Below, piece by piece: positions 37,041 to 47,367 of a stretch of DNA of 64,000 nucleotides (the first letter of the stretch is position 1; each line of letters starts with the position of its first letter). Both the position numbers and the translations under genes were made by a program. The notes under the pieces were generated by a model, which saw nothing but the letters and a program-made list of their open reading frames with translations, did not search any database and had not been told where the DNA came from. The stretch comes from Sanguinoderma infundibulare (lineage: Eukaryota > Basidiomycota > Agaricomycetes > Polyporales > Polyporaceae), in the NCBI GenBank assembly GCA_032821775.1, contig JAVLRN010000006.1, positions 1,860,001 to 1,924,000 of the forward strand, given 5' to 3'.

Positions 37041-37557
37041 ACCGGCTGCTGCTGCCATAACACGATCGTTTTGCAAGCGAGAGGCTGGACGAGACTCGAA
37101 CTTGACAGTAGGACGACGGGGACCGACTACGGTTAATTTAAGCCTCAGTCTCTCAAATTCGCTTGTTGCCGTGGCCCGTAATCCTAAGTACTGAAAATGC
37201 TGCAGTCAAGTCCTTCGTAGATGATCGACGATCCCCCACTTGGCATAAGTTGTTAGATCAGGGAGATTACCTCTCATTAATGATGGCTGACATCTGACCA
37301 TATTCACAGCGCAGTCATCCCCACATGCTGACCATCGCACACGTCGTCCGAGGAGGGAAAACATCAAGATATGCATCCATAGAAAGCTGGCATGGCATAG
37401 CTCATGTATTTTGCGTGGGTGGCAGCTCGAGCCGGTTCTTGTGTAGCAGTATACAGGGGGCAAGACATATACGGAGGTGAGTGCGAAGCGAGACGAAGGT
37501 GAGCCAACAGCTCGTGCAGTACAATCGATGGTGAGGAGCGTGGGCTTATGCAGACGT

Positions 37558-38368
37558 TCATGCCTCCGTCGTCTTCTTGGTCCGCTTGACTGCACGCGTG
37601 TTCTCCCTGAAACATCGCAGATCCGATCAGTTTACCTGAAGTCGCCGTGATCAGTGAGCGGAGCATAACGAACCTGAAGCCGTTCTTGAACCGTCTTGAG
37701 ACGGTCTTCAAGTAGCGCATGCGCCCGGTACCAGTAGTCTTTCGGCGCTTGGCCTTCTGGCCCCACTCGTACGACCGGAGCTTCGCGCTGGGGTAACCGC
37801 ACTGCGCGCACTCTGAGTACACATGATTAGTCAACGGGTCGTCGATCTTGAGAGCATGAGGAATGTGATAAGGGGAGGGAGTTGGGAGGGAGATGACTAT
37901 GGTACGGACGACGGAAATACGCACCCTTGTGCTGCTTGTGGAAAGCGCGGTTGCCACACCGCCTGCAGAGGGTGTGGGACTTGGTGTGCCGCTTACTATG
38001 AAAAGGAGCGGACAATGAGCATCGATGAAAGAGAGGAAACCGTGGCGTGACGCACCCGAAGGAGGTGGTACCTGTGTACCGTCAGGCAAGAAATACAATA
38101 TCAGTCCCATCGTCCCTGGCATCCTCCGATCCATGCGTACGAACCTTTCGTCTGTTAACGGAACAAGTACGGTCAGTACGAGAGAGGTTTTGGGACAGAG
38201 TAGGGGTCAGCACGCAGGGGGACGCTCAGGCTCAAGGAACGTCATCCGAACACAGTTCATCCCATCCATCCTTCCAACCCCTCCATTTCTCTCCGTTCAA
38301 ACGCGTATGCATTTCTTGACGTCCTGAACGTCCTCCTGGCGTGCAGAGTAGGGGCATAGACTCACCAT
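37558..38368 (-). CDS. RPL37: 60S ribosomal protein eL37
   Basis: eL37 is a small zinc-binding rRNA-contact protein of the large subunit. Six exons give exactly 94 residues: 38368-38366 (only the ATG), 38151-38145 (7 nt), 38071-38056 (16 nt), 37995-37925, 37812-37674 and 37606-37558. The spliced N-terminus is [20 protein letters not shown]. The zinc ligands are CRRC and CAQC. The rest ([20 protein letters not shown], then [20 protein letters not shown]) matches the family along its whole length. Introns are 212, 73, 60, 112, and 67 bp. The GTTCGT donor used after the 7-nt exon also occurs in another intron here and in RSA4, which supports it. I saw no convincing C/D snoRNA in intron 1. Confidence 0.95.
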
Positions 38369-39947
38369 TGTGTCTTGATCTTGAAGGGGCCGGGTCGGAT
38401 GTGCTTGTGCAAAATCGCTTTCATCGCCCAGAAGCCACAGCGATTGGCGCCACGTGGGTTAGACGCCCACAGGGCCTAGCTAGGCTCGTGCACGTTGACC
38501 TCCACCGTTTTGGTTATCATCTTCCTCGTCCTCACTGCGAAATGCAACTGCAATACATCCACGTAGGAGGTACGTTATGTTGAAGCGTTCTGAAACATCC
38601 GGGTCTGAGGTAGTAACATAGTCGGTCTCTCATCGAAGTACTCCGTAGACGGCGAGCCCAATATCCACACTTTTGCCCCAAGGCTGGTCCAAGGAGCCTC
38701 TGACAGTCCTCGCCTCTGAAATTCGCATTCATCGATGGATTTTATCGTTCGGAAGCCAGGGGACGTGGTCGTATGCGACTCGCTCTACACGGCCGCATGT
38801 CGTACTTCGACCTCTTGTGGGTGAACCTCAGGAAATCGTCGTGTCCATGTCCACCTTGGTCCTGAAGTTTATAAACAGGTAAGCAAGAAGCGAAATGATG
38901 GATCGGTAGTCGGGGGGCTATGATGCCTTGTCGTCCGCTCTAGCTTAGTCTCGTACCAAGACTGTCCGCACCGCCTTGGTATGAGACTAAGCGTGGACGT
39001 CCTGGACGTCCTGGACGCGTGCGACGGGTTTGTGACGAACTTAGAATCTAAAGCGTCGGAGGCGAGGAAGTGGTTAACCACCGAGCAATGTTTTCATTTC
39101 ATGGCCTTGACAGGAGCCATGTGGTGATGCCCATTCGAATTCATGGTAATTCATTACTCTCCATCAGGCAACTCACCCACGGCCGTTTGGACATCCCTTA
39201 ATGGTCTCGTCCACGCAGTCGAAGACTGCGACATCCACTCGGCCTCGCTCATAGAGATCGTTGAGTCGAGGTGCTAGGTGACTCGCCTTCAGGGCAAGTA
39301 TCGGGACGCGCAGGGCCTCATTTGGTTCTGTGTTTGTTCGCCATCCTCACGCAATGACCCCTACAAGTGCCTGTTTCGGGGGTTCGCGTCCAGAAGCAAC
39401 GCCCTGTGTCATCAAGCGAAGCCACTGGCCATTGGGCGAATCACGACATACGATGGCAAACTTCCCCACACGATTGCTTGTCGAAATTAGGCGCGCACAG
39501 TGCGCTCCGAGCCACCCTAAAGCGAGCGAGTCCTTGCCAGTGGCGTATCTTGGTGTGCGGATCTACGTAAGCGAATGTTATGTGCAAATGGAGTGCCTCA
39601 CTCAGTTCCCCTGCCGTCCTCCCGTTCACCCGACCGTGGAGGCCAACGCCACACCAGCCAAATTCGGAATGCCCCACTTTAACACAGACGACCTGGACAA
39701 CAGGACGAGACCGCATGGACAAAAGATCTGGTGTGGTTTCTCACCGATTATCTATCCTATTTACGGTTCTGTTGAACAGTCGGCGTCTACGCATACTTAC
39801 GTTTTCAGCGAATTCGCCCTGGTGGCTGACCGTGCCTGTGGAGACCTGATCATGGTCCTTTCTAGCAATGCCGCCAACACTCGAGGGGGGCCGCGTTCGC
39901 GCAGAGACTCGCGGTGTTTCTCAGTGGTGGGAAGTGGAGAGGAAGAG
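38369..39947. other. Long intergenic interval upstream of RPL37
   Basis: 1.6 kb with no recognised gene. An ATG frame of about 228 codons (about 39354-40040, +) crosses its end, but its translation resembles nothing known. The interval contains a strong hairpin (38943-38992) followed by tandem GACGTCCTG words (38997-39015). Confidence 0.4.
38943..38992. repeat. Imperfect inverted repeat, 18-bp arms
   Basis: GCTTAGTCTCGTACCAAG and its near-complement CTTGGTATGAGACTAAGC (one mismatch) are separated by 14 bases. A transcript would fold into a long hairpin. No terminal-repeat or target-duplication pattern is evident, so a transposon origin is not shown. Confidence 0.8.
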
Positions 39948-40850
39948 GAGATAAGCCCGAGACTTATCTCAATCTCGCCGGCGGGGGTTGCAATTATCAG
40001 GGCAGCGCGCGAGGGGCGGCCGTGCGCGCGCGGAGCCTGAGATGACGAGGCCGCCGATCCGACAGTGACACTGACGCTCAAATTGCTTCCATCGCCTCGG
40101 GTCGCGGAGTCTGGACTGCTGTGATCACACGGCTCTCGTCATGATGTGGGGGAATCGGGAAGATCGACCAGCCTCCCAACGTGCGACGCGTGTCCTGCGC
40201 TAGGGTCCAGAGGCCAGCGATGCACGGCATTCCCGCAGAGCGTGAGGTCTTGCGTAAGGACCAGCTCATGAGCTGGCAGAGCAGGCGCAGCGGACAGGAG
40301 AACCATCTCGGGTGTGCCGTATGGACATGACTGCTGTCACGCTAGTCCATAGTCGGCGGCGGATGGAGTCCGAGAGCAACGTGGCGGAAGAGATAAGATC
40401 TGCGTCAACCGAGAGGAGGACCCCCACTTCGGATCTTCTACACCAGGATCCCTCCGTGGTTGTCACGAGTACATTGCGCTGCATACCGGGCGACAGGTGT
40501 GCGCATATTGGGGTCATGAGCTCTGAGACAAAGATGAGGGAAAGGCGGGGATTGGGAGGGCAGCTCGTCGAAATAAGAGACAAGAAATAGAGTTTACGGT
40601 GGGCGATAAGATAACGGGATAAGGGCTGTGATAGACGCTTGGTGGGACCGGAGCTAATGGGGAGCTGGTGATTGGCTGGAGGGGGCTGGATTGTGGGTTA
40701 TCAGCCTTTTTATCAAGACACGTCCCGCCCTCCTGACATTTTGCCTCTTTACCTGCATCACTCCCCGACCGTGCAGTCTCGACATCTCCAGCTCCCCGCC
40801 ATCGTCCTTCGACGTCCTGTTGACGCCGTCGACGACGTCGCCTTATTATC
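39948..40850. promoter_or_regulatory. Array of GATA-factor sites upstream of SRE1
   Basis: Sites seen: an inverted pair GAGATAAG (39948-39955) and CTTATCTC (39963-39970); AGATAAG (40391-40397); a tight triplet GATAAG, GATAAC, GATAAG (40605-40623); then TTATC on the + strand at 40698, 40710 and 40846. They end about 90 bases before the ATG of a gene that itself encodes a GATA-binding repressor, which suggests feedback. A 16-bp perfect palindrome CCAGCTCATGAGCTGG also lies here (40261-40276). No gene is recognisable in 40041-40938. Confidence 0.55.
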
Positions 40851-40938
40851 GCCTCACCGCCCACGACTTCAATACTCAAAGTTTGCCTGACTAATCTCTT
40901 CTCCGCAACCATACTCCCACTTAATCTCTTCCTTTATA

Positions 40939-43900
40939 ATGGCTCCGGTCGTGCTCGAATCTCCCGTCGTGAATATGCACAACAACGCGCTCTCCTCCTT
41001 GTCTAGGCTGCAGTTCAACGGTCAAATACACACCCCGCCCGCATCCGATCATTCGAGGAACGACGACGACGCGTCTCCGCTCATCGCTACCGCCCCTCTC
41101 CCGCCCGCGCACGCCCGGAACGCAAATTCTCCGTTTCCCCTTGACCCGGCGTTGAAGGATCGCGCCAGTGACAACGGCGATCCCGCCGCAGACCAGATCA
41201 ATCCACCCGCTAATTCTGAGTTGGCCTGCACCAACTGCGGCACTGTCACCACCCCTCAGTGGAGACGCGGCGAGGACGGCAAGTCAATCTGTAACGCTTG
41301 CGGTAAGTGTCACCATCTCCCGTTCTTGACCTCATGTATTTCCGCGGCGGATATCTGCCCTTCTCGTTTTCATCTCCCTCATGACCCCCGGGACCATCAT
41401 GATTTGCCTCCTGCGCCACGTGTCCTACGCGTTCACTCGTAGTCTCGGGGGCAATCATATCGATACCTCGCTGCATCTATGTGTTGAGCGCATGTTGCAC
41501 TGTCCGCCTTGAGGACATCGTCCGTTGCTCGTTCAAAACCGCGTTTCTATCACGGAGCGCATACTGCCAGGGGCTTGTCCTATCACAACTTTGGGTTGCG
41601 CTTTCACCTTCATCTTGGCCCTCTCCCTCTGGACAATCCAACCTATGATGGGCCTGCTGTCATGCTCATGTTGCTCCCCTTGCGCTGATAATATCGTCAT
41701 GCCCCTCCTCCCATCGCCTCGTTGACTTATCACCCCTTCCCCAGGCCTGTACTTCAGGACAAAGCACGTTCCTCGTCCCCTCTCTCTTGGTCGCACATCG
41801 ACCGTTCAGTCGGCCACACACCCAAACGCAAAGCAACCCGTACCTCCTAGTCCTTTCCAGTCCCAAGCTCAGGCTCAGGCACAAAGTCAGGATCGTATAC
41901 CATCTTCGCCTCCCACCATGCCGACTCCCGCAGCCTCTCCCGCTCTTCATCAGACCAAGAACCAGCTGACCGAAGCGTCTCGCGCGGCGGCCCAGAAGCA
42001 CCAAGGTGGCACTTGTCCGGGCGACGGCCGCTGTGATGGCACCGGAGGCACGTCTGCTTGCAATGGATGTCCTACTTATAACAATGCTGTCCAAGCAGGC
42101 GTGATCGAGCCGTCGAATGGGCAGGCTTCGGCGCAGAAGGCGGATGCGGTCCCATCAGGTCCCGAGCAGGGCGCAGAGACTTCTGGCGCCGAGTCGTCCC
42201 CCGTTATTAGCTCCCAGACTCCTGCCGGCAACAATCGGTCAAGGGCTCGAAGCCAAGTCGGTGCGCTTAGTTGTGCGAACTGTGGTACGAGCACGACCCC
42301 GTTGTGGAGGCGAGACGATGTTGGGAACAATATCTGCAACGCATGCGGTACGTGTTCATTCATATCTTTTGTCCCAATCTCCCATCTGTTCCTTGCCCTG
42401 TTCCTTGCCTTGTTTCAACACCGGGGGAGCGTGGTGTTCTTTGTCCCCGGTGAGCGTCCATTGGGCGTCTGTATCAAGGGCCTAGATATGGTTCACGTCG
42501 TTTATCAGACGACGGTGACATCTTATCAGATAACGTGTACATGGCAGATCTCCCATTGGCTGGGTTGTCGGCTATATGTCTCGTCGTGAGTGCCCGCGAC
42601 AGCACTAGCGGTTCCATGAGGGCCGAGGAGGCGGTCATGGGCGCGGCAGACGTTGTCCCTTGCCGGCGCCGAAGAGAACTGGGACAAATTTCGGTCTCGG
42701 AATTATCCTCGCCTTCGTCGAACGGTTGCTGACGTGCCGTCTCGTCCTCGTTTCTTCTCCTTGCTGGCACACTACAGGGCTCTATTTCAAGCTTCACGGG
42801 ACGCACCGTCCAAACTCGATGAAGAAGACGGTCATCAAACGGAGGAAACGTGTTCCCGCAGCGTCCGGGGCGCCAAGCTCTCCCACACCGCAAGATCGCA
42901 TGACCGACCAGGCTGCAGCTGAAGTCCTTGCGAGCGTCGGACGCGCGTTACCTTCCGGATCTGTCGGTGCGCGCACGGATAGCGAGGAGGAGCAGCCGAA
43001 GAAACGGACACGTCGGCCACGTACGTCCAAGGCGCGTGACAAGGACGCGGACGGGATGGAGGTGGACGAGGATGAGGATGAAGGCAAGCCACGCAAGGCC
43101 CGTCGGACGGGTGGACGAGCCACTGCCAGTTCACGGGAAGGCAGTAACGTGGCACAAGCCGGTCAGTGGGGCGAGACGATGATGCAGGGCATAGGCGAAC
43201 CATCGACTAGCCAACACCTCCAGCAAGAGCTCGACCGTTATGGGCCTGGCGCTCCTCGTGGCAATCCCTTCCCGCACCACGCTACGCAGGCCCTCCCGGG
43301 GCTGATCGCTACGCTCGGGCCCGAAGTGCTGACGAGTCTGATGACGAGCCAGTACGTCAACGTTCCGCCGCCACCACCAAGCAGCTACGTGCGGTCCGGG
43401 TCTGCTCAGGGCAACATGGCTGGAGTGCCGAGCAGAACGCACTCGCCGGTCGCTCAGCATACGATGAACGCTCCCCCACCCGGTGCGCCGTACGGGATCC
43501 CTCCGCCTCTTCACGTCCCCGCGCACGCTCCGCCGTTTGGCCACGTCGGCCCCTCGTTTTACCACAGCGGGGGGCACATGATTCCTCCTCCGGTCATCGA
43601 GGGCGTGCCGACATTGGCAGACCTTGACCACCATTACCGTGTGCTTGCGGAGGAGCGGAAACGGCTGGAGGAGCTGTTGGAGCGGACGGACCGGATGATG
43701 ACGGGGGTGAAGCGCGGGATGGAGGAGATGCGGGCTGGGGGGCCGACGGCGCAGGAGGGCTCTCAGCCGTCCGGGTCGCAAGGCGGCTCTCAGCCTCCTG
43801 CTCAGGCGCAGGGCGAAGGGTCGTCGGCAACGGCGGCAGCTGTGCCACTGACGAGGCAGGAGAAGGGGAGCAAGGAGGGGTCGACGGTGTGGCACGTTAC

Positions 43901-43940
43901 GCCGGCGGCTTCGCAAACCGCTGCTGGTGCACGCGAGTGA
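40939..43940 (+). CDS. SRE1: Two-finger GATA repressor of iron uptake (Urbs1/SreA/Fep1 type)
   Basis: These factors bind ATC(A/T)GATAA when iron is plentiful and switch off siderophore and iron-uptake genes. Three exons, 40939-41302, 41745-42347 and 42778-43940, give 709 residues. Finger 1 is [18 protein letters not shown]...CNACGLYFR; finger 2 is [18 protein letters not shown]...CNACGLYFK, both C-x2-C-x17-C-x2-C. Between them lies the iron-sensing Cys-rich block [20 protein letters not shown] plus GCP, the diagnostic feature of this subfamily. Basic segments ([16 protein letters not shown]) and an acidic stretch follow. The C-terminus has Pro-rich and Gln/Ser-rich parts and a coiled-coil [18 protein letters not shown]. 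The two introns are long (442 and 430 bp) and sit at the same codon of each finger. Confidence 0.93.
42502..42533. promoter_or_regulatory. Consensus SRE1-type sites inside intron 2
   Basis: ATCAGATAA at 42525-42533 is a full match to the ATC(A/T)GATAA consensus of the Fep1/SreA/Urbs1 subfamily. On the other strand 42502-42510 reads GTCTGATAA, one mismatch from it. Both lie in the second intron of the gene for a factor of that subfamily, suggesting autoregulation; binding itself is not shown. Confidence 0.5.
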
Positions 43941-44473
43941 GCGGGGGTTTGCGGGGTCGTTGGGCGGGCGGTGTGTGCGAGTGCGTGGTACGGTGGACGG
44001 TTCGACTCGCAAAATTTGGATATTCCCCCTACTCTTCCCGTCCTGCTGTTTCTTCCCGATGGCTTCTTTTTCGTGTCGTGTCCTCGCCCTTCGGACCAGC
44101 TCATGTCATGCGTCACTGGTTGGGTGGACTATTCGCGGTATTGTATAGGGTTACCTCGCGCCCGGGTTCCATATTATGCATTATGCGTGTATGTATATGG
44201 CTGTCGTCACAACCAGTAGTGTAGAGCACTTTATTATATCTGTCGATATGTAGCTCTGTCGAGAGCATTTCTGCCATGTCGTGCGTGTGTTGTAAATAAG
44301 CGTTGTGGGCGTCTGGGATGACAGGGACGCACGTGAAAGGGATCGGGTGGAATTCATGTGCTTGTCGGAACCCCAACGTCTGAGCTCGCGCTCCGCCCTC
44401 GTCGACTTCCCTCCCCCTCCTCTCCCTCTCCCCCCTCCCTGGCCCCCGAGCCCCCCATCCCCGACCAGCTGAG
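43941..44473. other. Intergenic SRE1-OPI1
   Basis: 533 bases with no gene. A long C/T tract (about 44400-44460) lies just before the OPI1 start and is typical of a fungal promoter/leader. Confidence 0.5.
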
Positions 44474-47367
44474 ATGGCCCTCGCAGACCAGGACGAGTCT
44501 GTGCGCATCGCCGTGCGCGCCCTCGGCGACATGCGCAACAGCACACAGCACAACAACTCGCCCTCAACCTGTACGTTTAGCCTTTTTACCCCAACGGATT
44601 GATCTCAAGCTCGGTGTCACTCACACCCGCCCCGCGGAATCTTCTGTTGGTGTGCACAGCGTTCCAGACCACGCCCGCGCTCTCGGTTACGTCGGCGACG
44701 TCCTCGCCGTCACTGCCCTCCCCTTCCCTGATCGAGGAAGATGATTTGCGCGAAGACGACCTCGAGGAGCGCCGGAGCACCGTGGACACGCGGGGGGATC
44801 GGGGGGAGCGGGAGCGGGTCGAGGGCGAGGAGTGGAAGACGCTGTCGCGCGTGCAGAACATCCCGCTCGTGAACAGCGCGCTCCGGGCGTACGAGCAGAG
44901 CAAGGCGAGCTCCAGGGTCGTCAAGGTGCGTCTCTCGTTGTCTGGCGGTCGCTTGCGCTGCGCATGGCGTCGTGCTCAATCGCGTTTATCGGCAGTACGG
45001 GGCGGAGATGATGGAGTCGTCGATGAAGACCATCTCCCGCCCTGTGATTGACCGCTTGCCGGTCGGCCAGCTCGACGAGTTCGCGAGCAGGCAGCTGGAC
45101 AGGGTGCGTGCCAATCTCTCTCTTCGTCTTCCACCGTTTCCCTTCCCCCCCGGCTTCCCCGCATCTCTCGTCACGGCTCTCCGTGCCCTATCCCTATCTC
45201 TATCTGGGCCCCTTAAGGCAGCGATTGGTGCTGCGCGGGGTGAGGCTGGAGAGGATCCCCTTGTCCAATCAGCCGCGGAATATTATCTAGTGGACCGGAG
45301 GGGAGCGACATGACGTCTCGTCTGGTCAGCGTTCAGCAGGTGGTCAGGCCGTGGCCTGCCGTGGCGTCCCCAATCTATATGCCTGCCTATCTTGATATGT
45401 CGGTGGACAAATAGGGGTGCTGATCGCGCTCGCTTTGCCTCCGGACGGCCCGGCGGGGGCCCTGCGTCCGTCTGGCCCTTCCGCCGTCTTTAATCACGCG
45501 CGCCGTCCGTGCTCGGCTGCAGTCTTGTTTCTCATGGGAAATGGTACTGACAGAAGATAATATTCCAGCTGGGCAGCTATGCACTCGGTTCTTCCAGTCG
45601 CGACCGCTTGCGAGGCGATTCTGTCGACAGTCCAGATTTGAGGAGATCTTGGGAGTCCAAGGATGTACCAATGACACGCACCCTGTCGAATGAAAGTTGG
45701 TCGAGGGAGAACAGTAAGTGGCATGCGTTTGGTCGGCGTTCATTTGCTCCCGAGTGCGCTAACGCCGCCGATAAAATGCAGCAGGACGTATGCCTTCACC
45801 ATTGGGTATTATTCCCGATAGCCGCACGCCCACACCGCATTCGTCCACAAGCTCCCAACCCGAACGACCCACCCTTCCGCCAGCGTCCACTTTGACACAG
45901 CATGCGGACGCACAAGAGAGCCAACAGGTAGCGCAGCGTAGTAGGTGGCAAACGGTCTTCCTCGAAGCAGGGGGTATCAGCGCCGCTTTCAGCGAGGAGA
46001 GCATGAGGCGGTTGAAGTACTGTCTGCAGTGGCTTCAGGTCTGTGGTCCGAACAGTCCCTCTGACGGATTTGGGGTGTTAATGCCCTGGACTTCATACAG
46101 TACGCTACGGCGCAGATCGATGCCCATATTCTCGTCCTCCGAAACTTCATCGCTTCCCTCCAGCCGAACGGCAACTCACCGCACGGCGCGCCCATCTCAG
46201 CCCAGCATCTACGCACCTTGCAGACAGCGAAGCGTGAAGTTGTAGATACCATCCGACAGGTAGTGGAGGTCGTCAGCCGGTATGCCGGTGGTGCACTCCC
46301 CGAGCCAGCACGTTCGCGCGTTCGTTCATTGATCCTCTGTCTGCCGCGGAGATGGGCAGCAGCCTCGGGAGTTGGCGACGGCCCCCCTGCAGACCGTCCG
46401 GGTCATGACACACGCGGTGAGAGCACCGCGACTTCACCTGGCTCCGCCAGATCAAGGCATCGTGGCGCTCCCCCGTACAGCTATGGTCCAGGCGAGGCAG
46501 GTCCTGCTCCCAGGTCGCGTCCCGCGTCCCGTGCAACGTCGCCGGTTCGAGGACCGAGCCGTGGACATTCGAGGCAGACGAGCACTGCTACGAGCGGCGC
46601 AACGCCGCCGACCGTCGATGGCGCAACCCAGGCCGCGCAGAAGATCCTCACTCTCGCGACGGAAAGCTTGGACATGTTGCGTGGTGTGACTGGTGTGTTC
46701 AAGGACAGCTTGGAACGTGCTGATATGTGAGTTCATCCCTACTTACCTGTAATCCCTTGCGTATCTGACATTTTTACACAGCTGGGTCGAGCGTTTGCGC
46801 GTTGTCGGTTTGCAGCGCGGGCAGAACGGGAACGTAGAAGGCGACACTGATAATGAGATGCTCAATTTCCGTGACACTCACCTTCCACCATTCCTCCCTC
46901 GCGAACACAGAGGCACGCACTCACCGTCATCCCCCCTCTCCCCGTACGCACCACCCAGTCCAGCATCCGGCTCGGGGTACAACACGCCTTTCTTCAGCAT
47001 CCCTCGCTCGGCCAGCGCTAGTTCCCTCAACAGTCTCGCGTTCCCCGGTCCCCTCAGCATGATCCCGCCCTATGATGCTCCATCGCCAGCTGGCACCACA
47101 GCTGCAAGCTTTGACAAGCTTTCGCTGTCTTCGAACCACTCGGACGCAGGGTCGCGACTAGCCACCCCGAAGAGCGCGTTGCTTGGTTTACCGCCTGAGG
47201 GCGATTCCGGTGGTGGCGGCCGCGGCGAGAAGAGACGTAGCGAGAGCGACGACGGAGACCCTGCAGTGGTTGCTGCCACCGCGTTGGCTGGCTTGGCGGG
47301 TTCCGGTGGGCTGCCTGCGAAGCGTATAAAGCAAGAAGAGCCAGAAGAAGGCATGGAGGTCGACTGA
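44474..47367 (+). CDS. OPI1: Opi1-type transcriptional regulator
   Basis: In yeast Opi1 is held at the ER by phosphatidic acid and, when released, represses inositol/phospholipid genes through Ino2/Ino4. Its target set in basidiomycetes is not known. ATG 44474 opens MALADQDESVRIAVRALGDM. The Opi1 domain is clear: LSRVQNIPLVNSALRAYEQS, VVKYGAEMMESSMKTISRPV and QLDEFASRQLDRLGSYAL, continuing with a helical part (LKYCLQWLQYATAQIDAHIL, LRTLQTAKREVVDTIRQVVE). The C-terminal third has Ser/Pro-rich linkers, a helix (AAQKILTLATESLDMLRGVT) and a basic/acidic end (KRIKQEEPEEGMEVD). One intron, 45104-45568, is 465 bp; the others are short. Stop TGA 47365-47367. Confidence 0.9.

Noticed and set aside
38154..38365. 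Intron 1 of RPL37 as a snoRNA host
   Set aside because: GATGA-like words occur but no proper C (RTGATGA) and D (CTGA) pair with terminal stem could be built.
39330..40040. Open + frame of 236 codons
   Set aside because: Its first codon is GTG. The first ATG is further in, the product matches nothing known, and it overlaps the inverted GATA pair.
40078..40583. Minus-strand frames of 63 and 105 codons upstream of SRE1
   Set aside because: The frames do not join with a plausible splice and match nothing known; they overlap the GATA-site region.
43131..44012. 293-codon minus-strand frame opposite SRE1 exon 3
   Set aside because: Arg-rich mirror of a GC-rich coding exon; a shadow frame.
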